Notes: generated by a model from the sequence alone, not told the origin. 64,000 nt of DNA from BJ22 sp021298375 (GCA_046343015.1 JBKDOL010000042.1:1-64000); one strand, 5' to 3'. Positions 26,697-35,875 are shown, numbered from the stretch's first letter. Numbers and translations: made by a program.

Positions 26697-27218
26697 GGGG
26701 CACCTGGGGGGAGGATTGCAAGATGCTGGGTAAGGCGAAACCGGGTTGGGTGGGAGGAGGAACTCACCCCGTTCGATTGCCGGCGGAGTAACTCCTGCGC
26801 GGGAGTTTGCTCGGGGCTCGAAGAAGCCGGCTGACTGGTATCCGAAGCGAAGCCTCGGGCGACGTCACTCAAGACCGACATTGCGGCCGGAGTGAGCCAG
26901 TCGAAACTGCCGCCCGGTTCGCCCTGCGACTGTCCGTTCAGGGGGTGAATCCTGTTAGGAACTATAGCACTGGAAAAGTCGCCTTCCAGTTGCAAAAGGG
27001 GGCGGGAGAAGCGGTCTGCTTGGCCCGGTTTTGCGGAAAGTCGCGAACTGTGGGGGGAATTTGGGAGGTTATCCGGCGTGGCTGGACAAAGCCCATCGGT
27101 TACCGACAATAGACACTCGCGCCGGTGGCAAGGGGCTGAGGGGTTTCCGGGGGGGGCGAACATCCAAGAGGCATCGACGGTCTCTTGTGGATAAAGTTCC
27201 TTGCCAAGCGCAGGACAA
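26697..27218. other. Intergenic spacer with a palindrome beside a -10-like box
   Basis: No gene is seen between the metallopeptidase start and tRNA-Leu. On the minus strand CTGGAA and TTCCAG (arms at 26984-26989 and 26970-26975, 8-base loop) sit three bases before TATAGT (26966-26961). This could be an operator-promoter for the metallopeptidase gene, about 265 bases from its start. An open frame antisense to the tRNA also crosses this region and is discounted. Confidence 0.35.
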
Positions 27219-27300
27219 GGGGATGTGGCGGAACTGGCAGACGCGCTAGACTTAGGATCTAGTACCGCAAGGTGTGCAGGTTCGATTCCTGTCATCCCCA
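27219..27300 (+). tRNA. tRNA-Leu (anticodon TAG)
   Basis: Acceptor arms GGGGATG (27219-27225) and CATCCCC (27293-27299) pair, with discriminator A at 27300. The anticodon stem CTAGA/TCTAG encloses CTTAGGA, giving anticodon TAG for CUA codons. A class II long variable arm (TACCGCAAGGTG region) and T-loop GGTTCGATTCC are present. CCA is not encoded. Confidence 0.96.
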
Positions 27301-27599
27301 CTGAAAAGGCAGCAGCACGGTGCCAGCGAGTCGGCGGCACTGTCGGATTGGATCCGCTACGGCCCCCCTCTGCTTTGCGCCTCTTTGCTTCGAATCAGCT
27401 CTGTTGAGCGGTGGCCTCTCCACCCCCCGCAAAGTTTATCTGACCGATACAAGCGGAACCGGTCTACCCCCGATAAAGACCCTCGACGGGGTTTCTTCTG
27501 AGAAGCTGTAACGGCACTGCCGATTTTTGCTCTGGAATCGATTGGGCAGCGCTCCAGTCGCCTCCGTTCCCCTCGCCGCTTCACGCGAGCCACCGGCTT

Positions 27600-27706
27600 G
27601 TGAGCGGCCCGGCGGTAGTTGCCGGTCGAACCCTCTGAGGTGGTGCTGGTTTTGGGGGCGGAAGAATGGTCTCTCACGGAGGCACGGAGACACAGAGGTA
27701 AAGAGG
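27600..27706 (+). repeat. Interspersed repeat family 1, degenerate copy C, in a 637-base gap
   Basis: The same module order as copies A and B is readable but worn: TGAGCGGCCCGGCGGTAG, then GTGCTGGTTTTGGGGGC, GGAAGAATGGTCTCTCACGG, AGGCACGGAGACACAGAGG and one TAAAGAGG unit. The whole spacer 27301-27937 holds no gene. It also contains a 16-nt tandem duplication (AATTTTGGAGCGAAGC at 27740-27755 and again with one change at 27756-27771). Confidence 0.75.
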
Positions 27707-27937
27707 CTACTCTCCCATAAGGGCGCGAGGGGTGAAAGAAATTTTGGAGCGAAGCAATTTTGGAGCGAAGAGGTTTTGCGGGCGGTGCTGGAGGGCGGTG
27801 TTGGGCGACTGGCGGAGGCATCCAGACCAACCAGGAAAATATCAAGGGTTTGCAGAAGGTTTTTTGTTGACAGTAAGAGCGGATGGTTTTTCGTGTTCCT
27901 GAAGAAATGAGTTAATCACGTCGGAGCTTGATCGCGC

Positions 27938-29065
27938 ATGGATGCTGCTTTTGATCAGACACGTCTCGCTTTCCCCACTTGCACCAGGCACCGCCGACCG
28001 CGGGCCGCGCAGGTCTGCCTCGCGGCTCTGCTCCTGCCGCTCGTTGCTGCGAGCGGCGGCTGCCGCTTCTGCCGCCCGGATAAACCGAGCCCGAGCGTCA
28101 CGGCCGTGGGGCTCTCGCCAGCCAATCGCTGCGAACCGGAAGGGATCCCTTACTACCTTCCCAAGCCGCTGCTGGTCATTGCCAAGAACGTTCGCCACAT
28201 CGACGAAGCGAAAGTCGGGCTGACCAACCCGGTTCCGATCCCCAACGCTTTCGACAATCAAGGCGCTTACGCCGACATCAAAGCCAACATCGCGCTTCCC
28301 GCCGCCGGCCAGTCGCTCGACGCCGTGAGCACAATCCCGAATCGGCTCCCCGAGAGGTTTGACGACAATCAGAACACGCTGCCTGAATACGGCGAGCAAA
28401 TGACGCCCGCCGAACGACTGGGAGACGGGCTCGCGCCGGACTGCTTCTACACCTACCAGATCATCTTCGTTCCCGACCTGACCCAGAAGTACGGGTTGCG
28501 GGTCACCGGCGGAGCGGGCGAAATCCGCGCGGCGATGAACCTTGTCAACGGCTGGATGTACACCGGCATGGGCCCGTATTACATCAAGGACAGCTCGACG
28601 GCCCAAAACATGCTCGCCAGCGGTGCGGCGGCGATGTACACCGGCCGCGGCGTGGCGGATGTGGTCAATCAGGTCGGCGAACTGGCGACGCTGGATGGAG
28701 CGCTGGGAGCGGAACGCAGCGGGGGCTCAAGCAATCGCGGCGTGCCGGCCCGCAGCGTGATCGACCGCGCCACGGCCTTGGCCAAAGCGCTTCAGACCGA
28801 ATCGCCCGTGCCAAAGACGATGCTGAATTTTGCCGAGATCACGATCTACGAGCCAGTCCTCAGCCCCGACGGGATGAGCACTGAGTGGAAGCAGGTCGCC
28901 CAGCACTCCTTCGACCGCCAATACATCCAGAGTGGGATGAGCGAAGCCGGTTTAAAATTGTTTGGGCAGGTGCTGAAGCAGGACGAAGCCGAGGCCAAGG
29001 CTCGGGCGAAAGCCCAAGCAGATGAAGATAAACCCGAAGTGCTCCCGCCCGGTGACGGGTTTTGA
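27938..29065 (+). CDS. Probable lipoprotein of unknown function (375 aa)
   Basis: ATG 27938 follows GGAG (27922-27925). The N-terminus has basic residues, then a hydrophobic stretch AQVCLAALLLPLVAASGGC, a likely though not canonical lipobox ending at Cys42. The mature part is soluble. It includes a conserved-looking segment APDCFYTYQIIFVPDLTQKYGLRV, a Gly/Ala-rich centre (TAQNMLASGAAAMYTG), and a C-terminal charged tail (DEAEAKARAKAQADEDKPE). I do not recognise the family; similar lipoproteins are frequent in planctomycetes. It is followed by a 289-base spacer before the CHAT fusion gene and is not obviously in an operon with it. Confidence 0.75.
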   Translation: MDAAFDQTRLAFPTCTRHRRPRAAQVCLAALLLPLVAASGGCRFCRPDKPSPSVTAVGLSPANRCEPEGIPYYLPKPLLVIAKNVRHIDEAKVGLTNPVPIPNAFDNQGAYADIKANIALPAAGQSLDAVSTIPNRLPERFDDNQNTLPEYGEQMTPAERLGDGLAPDCFYTYQIIFVPDLTQKYGLRVTGGAGEIRAAMNLVNGWMYTGMGPYYIKDSSTAQNMLASGAAAMYTGRGVADVVNQVGELATLDGALGAERSGGSSNRGVPARSVIDRATALAKALQTESPVPKTMLNFAEITIYEPVLSPDGMSTEWKQVAQHSFDRQYIQSGMSEAGLKLFGQVLKQDEAEAKARAKAQADEDKPEVLPPGDGF

Positions 29066-29299
29066 GGAGGGAAACCACTACTCGGCCCTACTGAAAGAGA
29101 AATGGGAAGAGCAAGAACCACTGACAAGAACTGAAACAAGGGCAAACCACCAATCAATACAAGGCGGGGGCAGGATTGAAAGTGGGATGAAGTGTGGAGG
29201 GATGTTTGGTTTGCGGAATGAGTTTGAAAGGGAGGCGAAAGCTCAGAGTTAGTGATCTCCCACGATAAGAGCTCGCTTGCCAGCTCAAGGCCTTGCTCC

Positions 29300-29332
29300 G
29301 TGCCACCGTGCCTCCGTGAGAGCCCCTTCTTC
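29300..29332 (-). repeat. Interspersed repeat family 1, short fragment D
   Basis: On the minus strand this reads GAAGAAGGGGCTCTCACGG followed by AGGCACGGTGGCACGG, matching the core of copies A and B and the fragment at 6762-6787. It lies about 20 bases upstream of the CHAT fusion gene start. Confidence 0.65.
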
Positions 29333-29354
29333 AGCAGCCAGGTAAATTACGGCG

Positions 29355-32300
29355 ATGGAAATTCTCAATCCTCAAGCGTGGTCGACCGTTCCTCTTCTCC
29401 GTGGTGTGCAGGCGGACTCGGCGGTGCCGCGCGCGTGGCTGCGGGAAGGCGTGCGGATTGACGAGGAACTCACCGTTCGCCCCCAAACGGGCCTGCGCGA
29501 GGTACCGGCGCTGGAAGTGGGGGCTGAGCCGCGGGCGGGCGAGCGGTCGCTGCTGGTCGTGCGGCTTCCCTCCGGGGCGATCGAGTTTTGCTTGCCCGAG
29601 GAAAGAACTGAAAGCCGCGGGGCTGAGCGGATCGCGGGGGAACGGTTTCGCGTGGAGCTCCCCGCCAGCTCACCGGTGCGGCGCGGCCTGGTCAGCCAAG
29701 CGGTGCGGCTCGTGCTGCTGCGGATCAGTGCGCGGCTGGTCGACGCCGCGGCTCGGCGCGGATTGCCGCAGAGTGCGCGGCGCGTGGAGCGTTGGCTCTG
29801 GCGCCGTGCGGGGCTCTGCGAAGGTTGGCATCGGGTCCACAGCGCGGCGAGCGGCGGGTTGCGGCTGGAGCGGGCTGCACCGCAAGCAGGCCGGGGACGG
29901 GTGCTGTTGCTTCTGCATGGGACGTTCTCGTGTACGCAGGCGTCGTTTGGCGGATTGCTGAATCGGCCGGTGCTGACGGAATTGGAGCGGCTTTACCCCG
30001 GCGGCTTGTTTGGGTTTGAGCATTTTTCCTTCAGCCGCTCGCTTGGTGAAAACTTGGAGGCGCTGACGGGGGAGATCGCGGCGGCACGAGCGGAAGGGAT
30101 GAGAGCGCTGAGAGGCGGGGACGATCGCTCAGCGAACTTGGAAGCAGACCTGGTTGGTTATTCGCGAGGCGGGTTGCTGGCGCGGATGATGCTCGAGCGG
30201 GGCCTGGTACGCGGCGGCCGGCTGGTGCTGTGTGCGACGCCGAATTTGGGGACGCCGCTGGCGAGCGGCCGGCGGTGGCGCGAGTCGCTGGGGTGGCTGG
30301 CGAATCTGCTGGAGCTCTGTCCGGACCATCCGCTGATTGATGGCGCCGAGCTGATCACTCGGGGCGCGATTTGGCTGGCGACGCGCGTCACGGCGGACCT
30401 GCCGGGATTGGCGGAAATGCATCCGGACGCGGCGCTGCTCCGGCGGCTGGGCGAGTCTGCGCCGCCGATCGAGGCCGGTTACGCGCTGGCGGCGAATTAC
30501 CAGCCTGAGGGGAACGCGCTCGAGCGGCTGCTCGACTTGGGGAGCGATCGGTTCTTTGCCGAGCCCAATGATTTGGTCGTGCCGACGCGTGGCGGCTGGG
30601 AGCTGCGGGCGGGGAACGAGCGGCTGGGCGACGACGCGATCGCCTGTTTCGGACCGGGCGGCAACTTGCGGGCGGATGCCGGCGATGTGCAGCATCTGAA
30701 CTTGCTGCGGCGGCCGGAGTGCGGCCCGCTTCTGCTGCGGGCCCTGCGCTGCGAGCCACTGGGGCTGAGCCCAACGCAAACCCCGCGTCCGACTTCCGCG
30801 CCTTTTCCGCCGGGCCAGCCACCCGCTGCGGCGACACGCGCCTCGTCCACGCCGGAGCCATCCCGGAGCCGCTCTCCTCATTCGGCTAACTCTGACGAGC
30901 CGCCAGTGGATTCAGCTGTCCATCTGCTTTCGCCGAGTGCACGCCCGCGATCGGATGCGCTGGAGATCATGATTTTGGGTCGGCCCGATGCGCTCGGCCC
31001 GCGGTCGGTTCCTTGGTCGGCAGAGCGCCGCCGCAGCGGCGAGGCGATCATTCTTGCGACTTACCGCGGGGCGCGGGTTTACCAGCCGTTTGCCCTCAGC
31101 GGCCGGCAGGGAGACACGATCGCGGGGCGGCGGTTTCAGCGGATCATCACAATTCACGAGAAGGTCAACGACCGGCTGGCGGGGCGGCGCGACCGGCTCC
31201 CTTCGGCTCGCGAGTTGCGGGAGCTGGGCGAGCACCTGTTTACGACGCTCTTTTCCGGGCCGGTCAAGTCGCTTTACGATGTCGCGCGGACGGAGCAGGG
31301 AGGCGAGCGGCTGAACATCATCATCACCTGTGCGATTCCGTGGTTGGCGGGGAAGCCCTGGGAGTTCGCTTGGGATCCGCTGCGGCGAAAATTCCTCGCG
31401 ACCGAGGATGTGCATCTGGTGCGAAGCGTGTTTACGGCGGTGCCCGCCGAGCGTCCGCCGAGGGAGCAGCGACCGCTGCGGATATTGATTGTCGAGGCCC
31501 AGCCGGCGGAGACGGCGATCCTTTCGATTGAGGAAGAGCGGCGGCGGATCATGCATCGCTTTCGGGACTTGGTCGCAGCGGGAGCGGCGGAACTGTCGGT
31601 GCTGGTCGCCGCGCGGCCGGAGACACTGCATGAGCGGTTGGTTGAGAGTTCGATCCGCGGTCGGCCGTTCGACATTGTGCACTTCATAGGGCATGGCGAT
31701 TTCGACAATCAGGCGCGCGAGGGTTGTCTGTTGTTTTTGGAGTCGGAGGGGGACCAGCCGCTGGCCGTTGGGGTGCAGACGCTGCGTGAGCTGCTCTGCA
31801 ATCGCGGACTGCAGTTGGTCTTTTTGAATGCCTGCGATACGGCGCGCCAGCCGGGAGCGCGGGACCGGGGGATCGCCCAGTCGCTGGTCGCGGGAGGGTT
31901 GCCGGCGGTGGTGGCGAATCAGTTTCCGGTGTTGGACCCGTCGGCGCTGGCGTTTGCCGAACGGTTTTATTGGGGGCTGGCGCAGGGGAGCAGCTTGGGA
32001 GCGGCCGCGCGGGAGGCGCGGATTGCGGTCAACTATTCGTCCAGCCGGGAGGCGATCGATTGGGCGGTGCCGGTGCTCTACGCCCGCGACCCGGATGACG
32101 TCCTTTGTCGCCCGCCGGCGCGTCGCTTGGAGCCGCTCGCTGGTCAGCGCTCGAGTACATCGCCGCAGTTCACGCCGCGAACCGCGCGGGTGGCTCGAGT
32201 AGGCTTTGCCGACCTCTCGCGCGACGTGATGGGGCTGAGTGAAATCTTGCAGCGGATGAACGCGGTTCAGGATTACTTCGAGTTTCGTCCAGTGCAGGTC

Positions 32301-32870
32301 AGCGTGCCGCTGGACGTGTGGCGGCGAGAGCGGGATGCCTCGAGCGGGCGAGAACGCACGTTTCTGGTGGCGAACGAACTGGCTGAGCAGTTGCGGGGTG
32401 AAGTCGAGCGGGTGGGCGTCGACTATTTGGCGTGCGTGACCAACTGGTGGGTCAGCGAATCAGCGGGTGGCGATCAGAATTTGCTTGGCTGGTGGAGCGA
32501 CGAGCGCGACTGTCCCATCTTCGTCCTTTCGACCGCGGGGCTCGAGCTCCGGGGTAACATTCACAGCAGCGCGCCCAACCCACTCCCTTCCGGCGTCTCG
32601 CTCACGCAACGCGTGATCATCAACGAGTTCGTCGCTTGTTGTGGTGGCTTTCTCCACGATGCGCATTCCCGGGAAGGCGACGGCATCGCGCACTTCGACG
32701 GCCCAGCGGACAGCGTTTTCCGCTACGATCCCCAGCGAAATCCCACGACGATCCTTTCCCCGCTCCGCATCTGCGAGCCGCAGCGCACCCAGCTTCTCGT
32801 CACGCTGCCGCGTCGCGTTGACGCCGAGCAGCTGGTTGGGGCATTTGAACGGCTATTGGCGTCGGGTTAA
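29355..32870 (+). CDS. Alpha/beta-hydrolase - CHAT protease fusion with extra C-terminal domain
   Basis: 1171 residues, no signal peptide or membrane helix. Residues about 1-170 are an Arg-rich N-terminal region. Residues about 180-450 form a lipase-like alpha/beta hydrolase: the oxyanion segment LLLLHGTFS has His188, the nucleophile elbow VGYSRGG has Ser270, and a later TPNLGTPLAS fits the fold. A Pro/Ser-rich linker (about 475-535) follows. Residues about 535-920 hold a CHAT (caspase-like) domain with the catalytic pair in VHFIGHGDF (His780) and LVFLNACDTAR (Cys827), and the GGLPAVVANQFPV segment typical of the family. A last domain (about 945-1171, VGFADLSRDVMGLSEIL..., TNWWVSES...) is unfamiliar. 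CHAT proteases often act as effectors of immune or cell-death systems; the lipase-like part could be a second effector or a sensor. Both active sites look intact. Confidence 0.88.
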   Translation: MEILNPQAWSTVPLLRGVQADSAVPRAWLREGVRIDEELTVRPQTGLREVPALEVGAEPRAGERSLLVVRLPSGAIEFCLPEERTESRGAERIAGERFRVELPASSPVRRGLVSQAVRLVLLRISARLVDAAARRGLPQSARRVERWLWRRAGLCEGWHRVHSAASGGLRLERAAPQAGRGRVLLLLHGTFSCTQASFGGLLNRPVLTELERLYPGGLFGFEHFSFSRSLGENLEALTGEIAAARAEGMRALRGGDDRSANLEADLVGYSRGGLLARMMLERGLVRGGRLVLCATPNLGTPLASGRRWRESLGWLANLLELCPDHPLIDGAELITRGAIWLATRVTADLPGLAEMHPDAALLRRLGESAPPIEAGYALAANYQPEGNALERLLDLGSDRFFAEPNDLVVPTRGGWELRAGNERLGDDAIACFGPGGNLRADAGDVQHLNLLRRPECGPLLLRALRCEPLGLSPTQTPRPTSAPFPPGQPPAAATRASSTPEPSRSRSPHSANSDEPPVDSAVHLLSPSARPRSDALEIMILGRPDALGPRSVPWSAERRRSGEAIILATYRGARVYQPFALSGRQGDTIAGRRFQRIITIHEKVNDRLAGRRDRLPSARELRELGEHLFTTLFSGPVKSLYDVARTEQGGERLNIIITCAIPWLAGKPWEFAWDPLRRKFLATEDVHLVRSVFTAVPAERPPREQRPLRILIVEAQPAETAILSIEEERRRIMHRFRDLVAAGAAELSVLVAARPETLHERLVESSIRGRPFDIVHFIGHGDFDNQAREGCLLFLESEGDQPLAVGVQTLRELLCNRGLQLVFLNACDTARQPGARDRGIAQSLVAGGLPAVVANQFPVLDPSALAFAERFYWGLAQGSSLGAAAREARIAVNYSSSREAIDWAVPVLYARDPDDVLCRPPARRLEPLAGQRSSTSPQFTPRTARVARVGFADLSRDVMGLSEILQRMNAVQDYFEFRPVQVSVPLDVWRRERDASSGRERTFLVANELAEQLRGEVERVGVDYLACVTNWWVSESAGGDQNLLGWWSDERDCPIFVLSTAGLELRGNIHSSAPNPLPSGVSLTQRVIINEFVACCGGFLHDAHSREGDGIAHFDGPADSVFRYDPQRNPTTILSPLRICEPQRTQLLVTLPRRVDAEQLVGAFERLLASG

Positions 32871-33037
32871 TCCACGATCTGATCGCTTTCTTTTCGTTGT
32901 TCGCATGCTCTTTGGCAAAAATTTAGCGCGAAGGTTGGAATGAAAACAAAAAATACCGTTGCGCCCCTGGGCCGTGTTATTATCTCGTCCGACATCTACC
33001 AAGCCGGTCCATGCAAAGAAGAGATCCCATCTTTCTC

Positions 33038-33634
33038 CTATATTCGGTAGATCCAATGACTGCCATTCTCAAGTTCGTTGAGCTCGAAATACCCGATTAG
33101 TTCGACTTTGTTTTTTTTCGCAAGCTCCATCGCAGATTTCGTGAAAGTCTGGTTCGTAATGACAACTGCGAGGGCGCAATCATGAAAATCACGGCCTGTA
33201 TAGACCTGCTGCACGGCGCGATTGGAAACCCGTTTGGAATGCAGTTTGGTTTGAATGGCGATTCGAGTTCCCTTACGAGTAACGGCGATGATGTCAACAC
33301 CTTGATCACCTGTAGGAGGCGTGACTGTAGCCTTCATGCCCCTGTCCCGGAGCCGCTGCGCGATAAAGTGCTCAAAGTCATGGCCATTTGTGATTTGGCT
33401 AATGTCCATCGCACGGAGGAATCTTGCTTGGGGGCTCTCTCTTGGCCAAAGGCTGAGCAAGGTTTGTAACAGAATCCAAGCGACCCAGATTGAAACTGAG
33501 AGACCTGCGATCAAAGCAAGATAGAAAAATGCAGGTATGTCATTGCCCTCTGCAACGCATGCCAGAAAAAAGATCAAGGCAAGGCCACAACCACAACCTT
33601 CTTGAGGTTTGTCTTGTTTCTTGCGTCTAGCCAC
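33038..33634 (-). CDS. Membrane-anchored Mrr-type (PD-(D/E)xK) endonuclease domain protein
   Basis: 198 residues. Two hydrophobic segments at about 16-38 and 42-62 (LALIFFLACVAEG..., FFYLALIAGLSVSIWVAWILL) form an N-terminal hairpin anchor. The remainder is a complete Mrr catalytic domain: ITNGHDFEHFIAQRLRDRG, then GDQGVDIIAVTRKGTRIAIQTKL with the catalytic Asp and Gln-x-Lys, and VQQVYTGRDFHDCALAVVITNQ. Mrr-like nucleases cut modified or foreign DNA. TM-anchored single-domain forms are widespread but their role is unclear. Base composition is AT-richer than neighbours and the next locus is a gene remnant, which suggests a small acquired region. Confidence 0.87.
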   Translation of the reverse strand: MARRKKQDKPQEGCGCGLALIFFLACVAEGNDIPAFFYLALIAGLSVSIWVAWILLQTLLSLWPRESPQARFLRAMDISQITNGHDFEHFIAQRLRDRGMKATVTPPTGDQGVDIIAVTRKGTRIAIQTKLHSKRVSNRAVQQVYTGRDFHDCALAVVITNQTFTKSAMELAKKNKVELIGYFELNELENGSHWIYRI

Positions 33635-33829
33635 GAGGAATCGTCAAGGTTGAGAGCGAAACACTTACAGTTACCCCTGCCGCGGAACAGGAGAATGACC
33701 ATCAGAAAAGGCTCTCTCCAATATTGGCGGTTATCCGATCCTAATCTTTGGAAAGCCGAGGTGTAACCGCCAGAACATCGGGAGGATTCAAGAAAACGCA
33801 AATTCATTTTCAAGCTCAAACTGTCGAGC

Positions 33830-34045
33830 TTGCTGGATATCCCGGATGTCGATCGGGTGGTCCTGCTTCGTCCGACGGAGTCGAGAGTGATTTTCTTGCA
33901 GCAGCTGGGGCGTGGGCTGCGTGCGGCCGAGGGCAAGTCGCGGTTGCTGGTGATTGACTTCGTCGGAAATCAACGCGCGGGCTCAGGCTATCTTCAAGCG
34001 ATGGAACGATTCCGAGGGGCCGTGGCCGGGACGTCTCGGCATTAA
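33830..34045 (+). pseudogene. Remnant of a superfamily II helicase (C-terminal motifs V-VI)
   Basis: The reading frame encodes DIPDVDRVVLLRPTESRVIF directly followed by LQQLGRGLR, then AEGKSRLLVIDFVGNQRAG. This is the motif V-VI region of DEAD/DEAH helicases that end with an IDFVGN block. The arginine finger region QLGRGLR is intact, but the helicase core upstream is missing: before the fragment the frame is Lys/Ser-rich without helicase similarity and no start codon. Only about 70 codons remain, so this is a deletion remnant beside the Mrr-type nuclease. Confidence 0.82.
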
Positions 34046-35100
34046 GCCTCCGTTGTTGATCGAAACAGCGGCTTGTCTGAAAGGTTTGGCAGATCGACGT
34101 GGAGGTTGAGCACGATCAGGACTCTGACAAGCTCATGGATGTCGGCGGCTGTCGGCATGAGTCTGGCGTGGCGAATGGAGCCCTCCCAAGCTTCGAGGAA
34201 CGCTTTGATCTCCATCTCCCGATGCTCCTTGGACATGAGCAGGTCGACGAGTCGACGGACCTCCGAGTCATCCGCCGGTTGCGCTTGGCCTGCCTGATCG
34301 CGGACCGATTCAAACGCGGTCTCGATCTCAACCGAAACCCGCTTGCCCGGGTCGCCAAAATACTTCTCAATACGCTGTAACATTCCAGAAACATCGGAAT
34401 ACTGCTGCACCAACGTTCGAAAGATCGCGGCGGCCTGTTCCGCGCTTAACGTTCGACTGGGGAGCAGCAGTGTCGCCAGGCCGCCGTGGAAGTCCGCGGC
34501 GGACCGGGCGATCAGCTCCGGCCAGTTCGTGCTCGTTCCCACGTGCACTTCCCCCACAAATTCGGCGCTCGTCGAAAATGGATTGACGCTGAGCCGCACC
34601 AGCGGCAGCACCGAGCCGGGCGTCCACTCGCCCAGAACGCCCAGGCAAGTGAGGGTGGGTCCGAAGGGATTGACGATGCCGACCGCCAGGAAACCGCAAT
34701 AGAGTTCGAGGTCGACGAGCGCGTAAGGGACTTCTTTGCCTTGCTTTCGCAGCTTGACCGCGGAGACTGCGACCGGCCGTTTGACCGTTCTCAGGGGGAT
34801 TTGCAAAAGCTCGATTCGCCCGGCAGTTTTGGCTCGAGCTGCATTGAAGTCGTTGATTTGGGCCGGCTTGCAGCGGCGGCGATGCAGTGACTTCTGGAAC
34901 GCGGCGATGAATTGCGGCTTGCGTTCGGTTAGCTCAACCCGCTCGATGGACCAAGCCCGCTTGCCAGTGAAATTGGCCCAGTGGTCAACGCCCAGCCACG
35001 TTTCGGCAGGCCCGAGGAATTTTTGAATTAGGGTCTCGGTCCAGCCCCGCGCCCGCAACTCCTCGACATCCAGATAAGACTCGCGGTAGGTGTAAGGCAT
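34042..35100 (-). CDS. Unknown protein with an E2-like (UBC) active-site signature
   Basis: 352 residues, start at ATG 35100 (MPYTYRESYLDVEELRARGW). The in-frame extension to 35475 is Pro/Ser-rich and crosses the next gene, so I reject it. Residues about 10-75 form a small module (ELRARGWTETLIQKFLG) that I recall as a lead domain in many bacterial proteins. Residues about 110-200 are beta-rich and contain TCLGVLGEWTP with Cys152 and Trp159. This spacing equals the E2 ubiquitin-conjugating motif (CLxxL, then WSP). A preceding NPFGP sits where E2 proteins carry HPN. The C-terminal 130 residues are helical. The E2-like idea is an inference from a short motif, not an established family assignment. 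It is the last gene of a three-gene operon with a VWA protein. Confidence 0.7.
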   Translation of the reverse strand: MPYTYRESYLDVEELRARGWTETLIQKFLGPAETWLGVDHWANFTGKRAWSIERVELTERKPQFIAAFQKSLHRRRCKPAQINDFNAARAKTAGRIELLQIPLRTVKRPVAVSAVKLRKQGKEVPYALVDLELYCGFLAVGIVNPFGPTLTCLGVLGEWTPGSVLPLVRLSVNPFSTSAEFVGEVHVGTSTNWPELIARSAADFHGGLATLLLPSRTLSAEQAAAIFRTLVQQYSDVSGMLQRIEKYFGDPGKRVSVEIETAFESVRDQAGQAQPADDSEVRRLVDLLMSKEHREMEIKAFLEAWEGSIRHARLMPTAADIHELVRVLIVLNLHVDLPNLSDKPLFRSTTEA

Positions 35101-35233
35101 GGCTTGCCTCGAGGTGAAAGAAAAGGGGATGAGAGTTGAGGGTTGTGCAGTGAAACGGGAGGGAGGAGGGAGGATGGGGTGGAGTGGTGAGCGAGGGGAA
35201 GGAAGAGGGAATGTGCGAGGGGGTGGCGGATGG

Positions 35234-35875
35234 TTACTCCATCGATTGGCGTTCTTCCACGGTGAACAGATTTTGGACGTCGACTCCGTCGGCCTTCTGC
35301 TTGCGCATGCGGGCGACTTTCTGGGCGGTGGCGAGGTTGGCGTGGCGGACTTTACCGGGCGCGAATTGGGCTGCGTGCTCGGTTGCGATTCCCATCCCGC
35401 CCGCTTCCGCGAACGCTTCCGCATTCGCCGCGAGAAACGTGAACTGCCAGTTGTAGACGGTCTGCTGGTGGGCAATCATCTGCTTGACCTGCTCCCGGGT
35501 AAACTCGCGGCTGGCGTTCTCCTGGCCGTCGGTGCTGATGACAAAGACCACCAGCCCCGGGCGATCGGATTCCGGCAACGCGGCCAGCCGCGCGCCGGTC
35601 TCATTGATCGCCCGTCCGACGGCATCCAACAGAGCCGTCATCCCCCGCGGCCGGAGCTTGTAGGGCGGACACTGGCGGGCGCTGATGCCCCGCTGGACGA
35701 ACTCATACTTCTGGTCAAACTGCACGAGCGTGATCAGGCACTCGCCGGGCTGTTTGGCCTGCTCGGCAATCAGCGTGTTCACGCCTCCCTCCGCATCCTC
35801 GCGAATCGCTGCCATCGAACCGCTGCGGTCCACGACCAGAGTAATATCAGTCAAATCGGCTCTCATCTCGCTCAC
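35234..35875 (-). CDS. Stand-alone VWA domain protein
   Basis: 213 residues made almost entirely of a von Willebrand A domain. The MIDAS motif DRSGSM begins at residue 16. A conserved threonine follows in RPRGMTALLDAVG and the third metal-site strand is LVVFVISTDGQENAS. No signal peptide is present, so it acts in the cytoplasm. An internal ATG three codons later (MRADLTDITLVVDRSG) is an equally good start. VWA proteins of this small kind bind partner proteins through Mg2+. Here the partners are probably the products of the flanking genes at 34042-35100 and 35935-36681, which are on the same strand with short spacers. Confidence 0.88.
   Translation of the reverse strand: MSEMRADLTDITLVVDRSGSMAAIREDAEGGVNTLIAEQAKQPGECLITLVQFDQKYEFVQRGISARQCPPYKLRPRGMTALLDAVGRAINETGARLAALPESDRPGLVVFVISTDGQENASREFTREQVKQMIAHQQTVYNWQFTFLAANAEAFAEAGGMGIATEHAAQFAPGKVRHANLATAQKVARMRKQKADGVDVQNLFTVEERQSME

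Noticed and set aside
26546..27340. Minus-strand frame covering tRNA-Leu
   Set aside because: It reads antisense through the tRNA (the familiar MTGIEPAHLAVLDPKSSAS-type artefact) and has no protein support elsewhere.
27467..27495. CCCCG/CGGGG hairpin followed by TTTCTTCT after tRNA-Leu
   Set aside because: The stem is short with a 14-base loop and lies 170 bases past the tRNA, so I do not call it a terminator.
34042..35475. Longer start for the E2-like protein at 35475
   Set aside because: The extra 125 residues are Pro/Ser/Arg-rich, overlap the VWA gene and look like out-of-frame translation.
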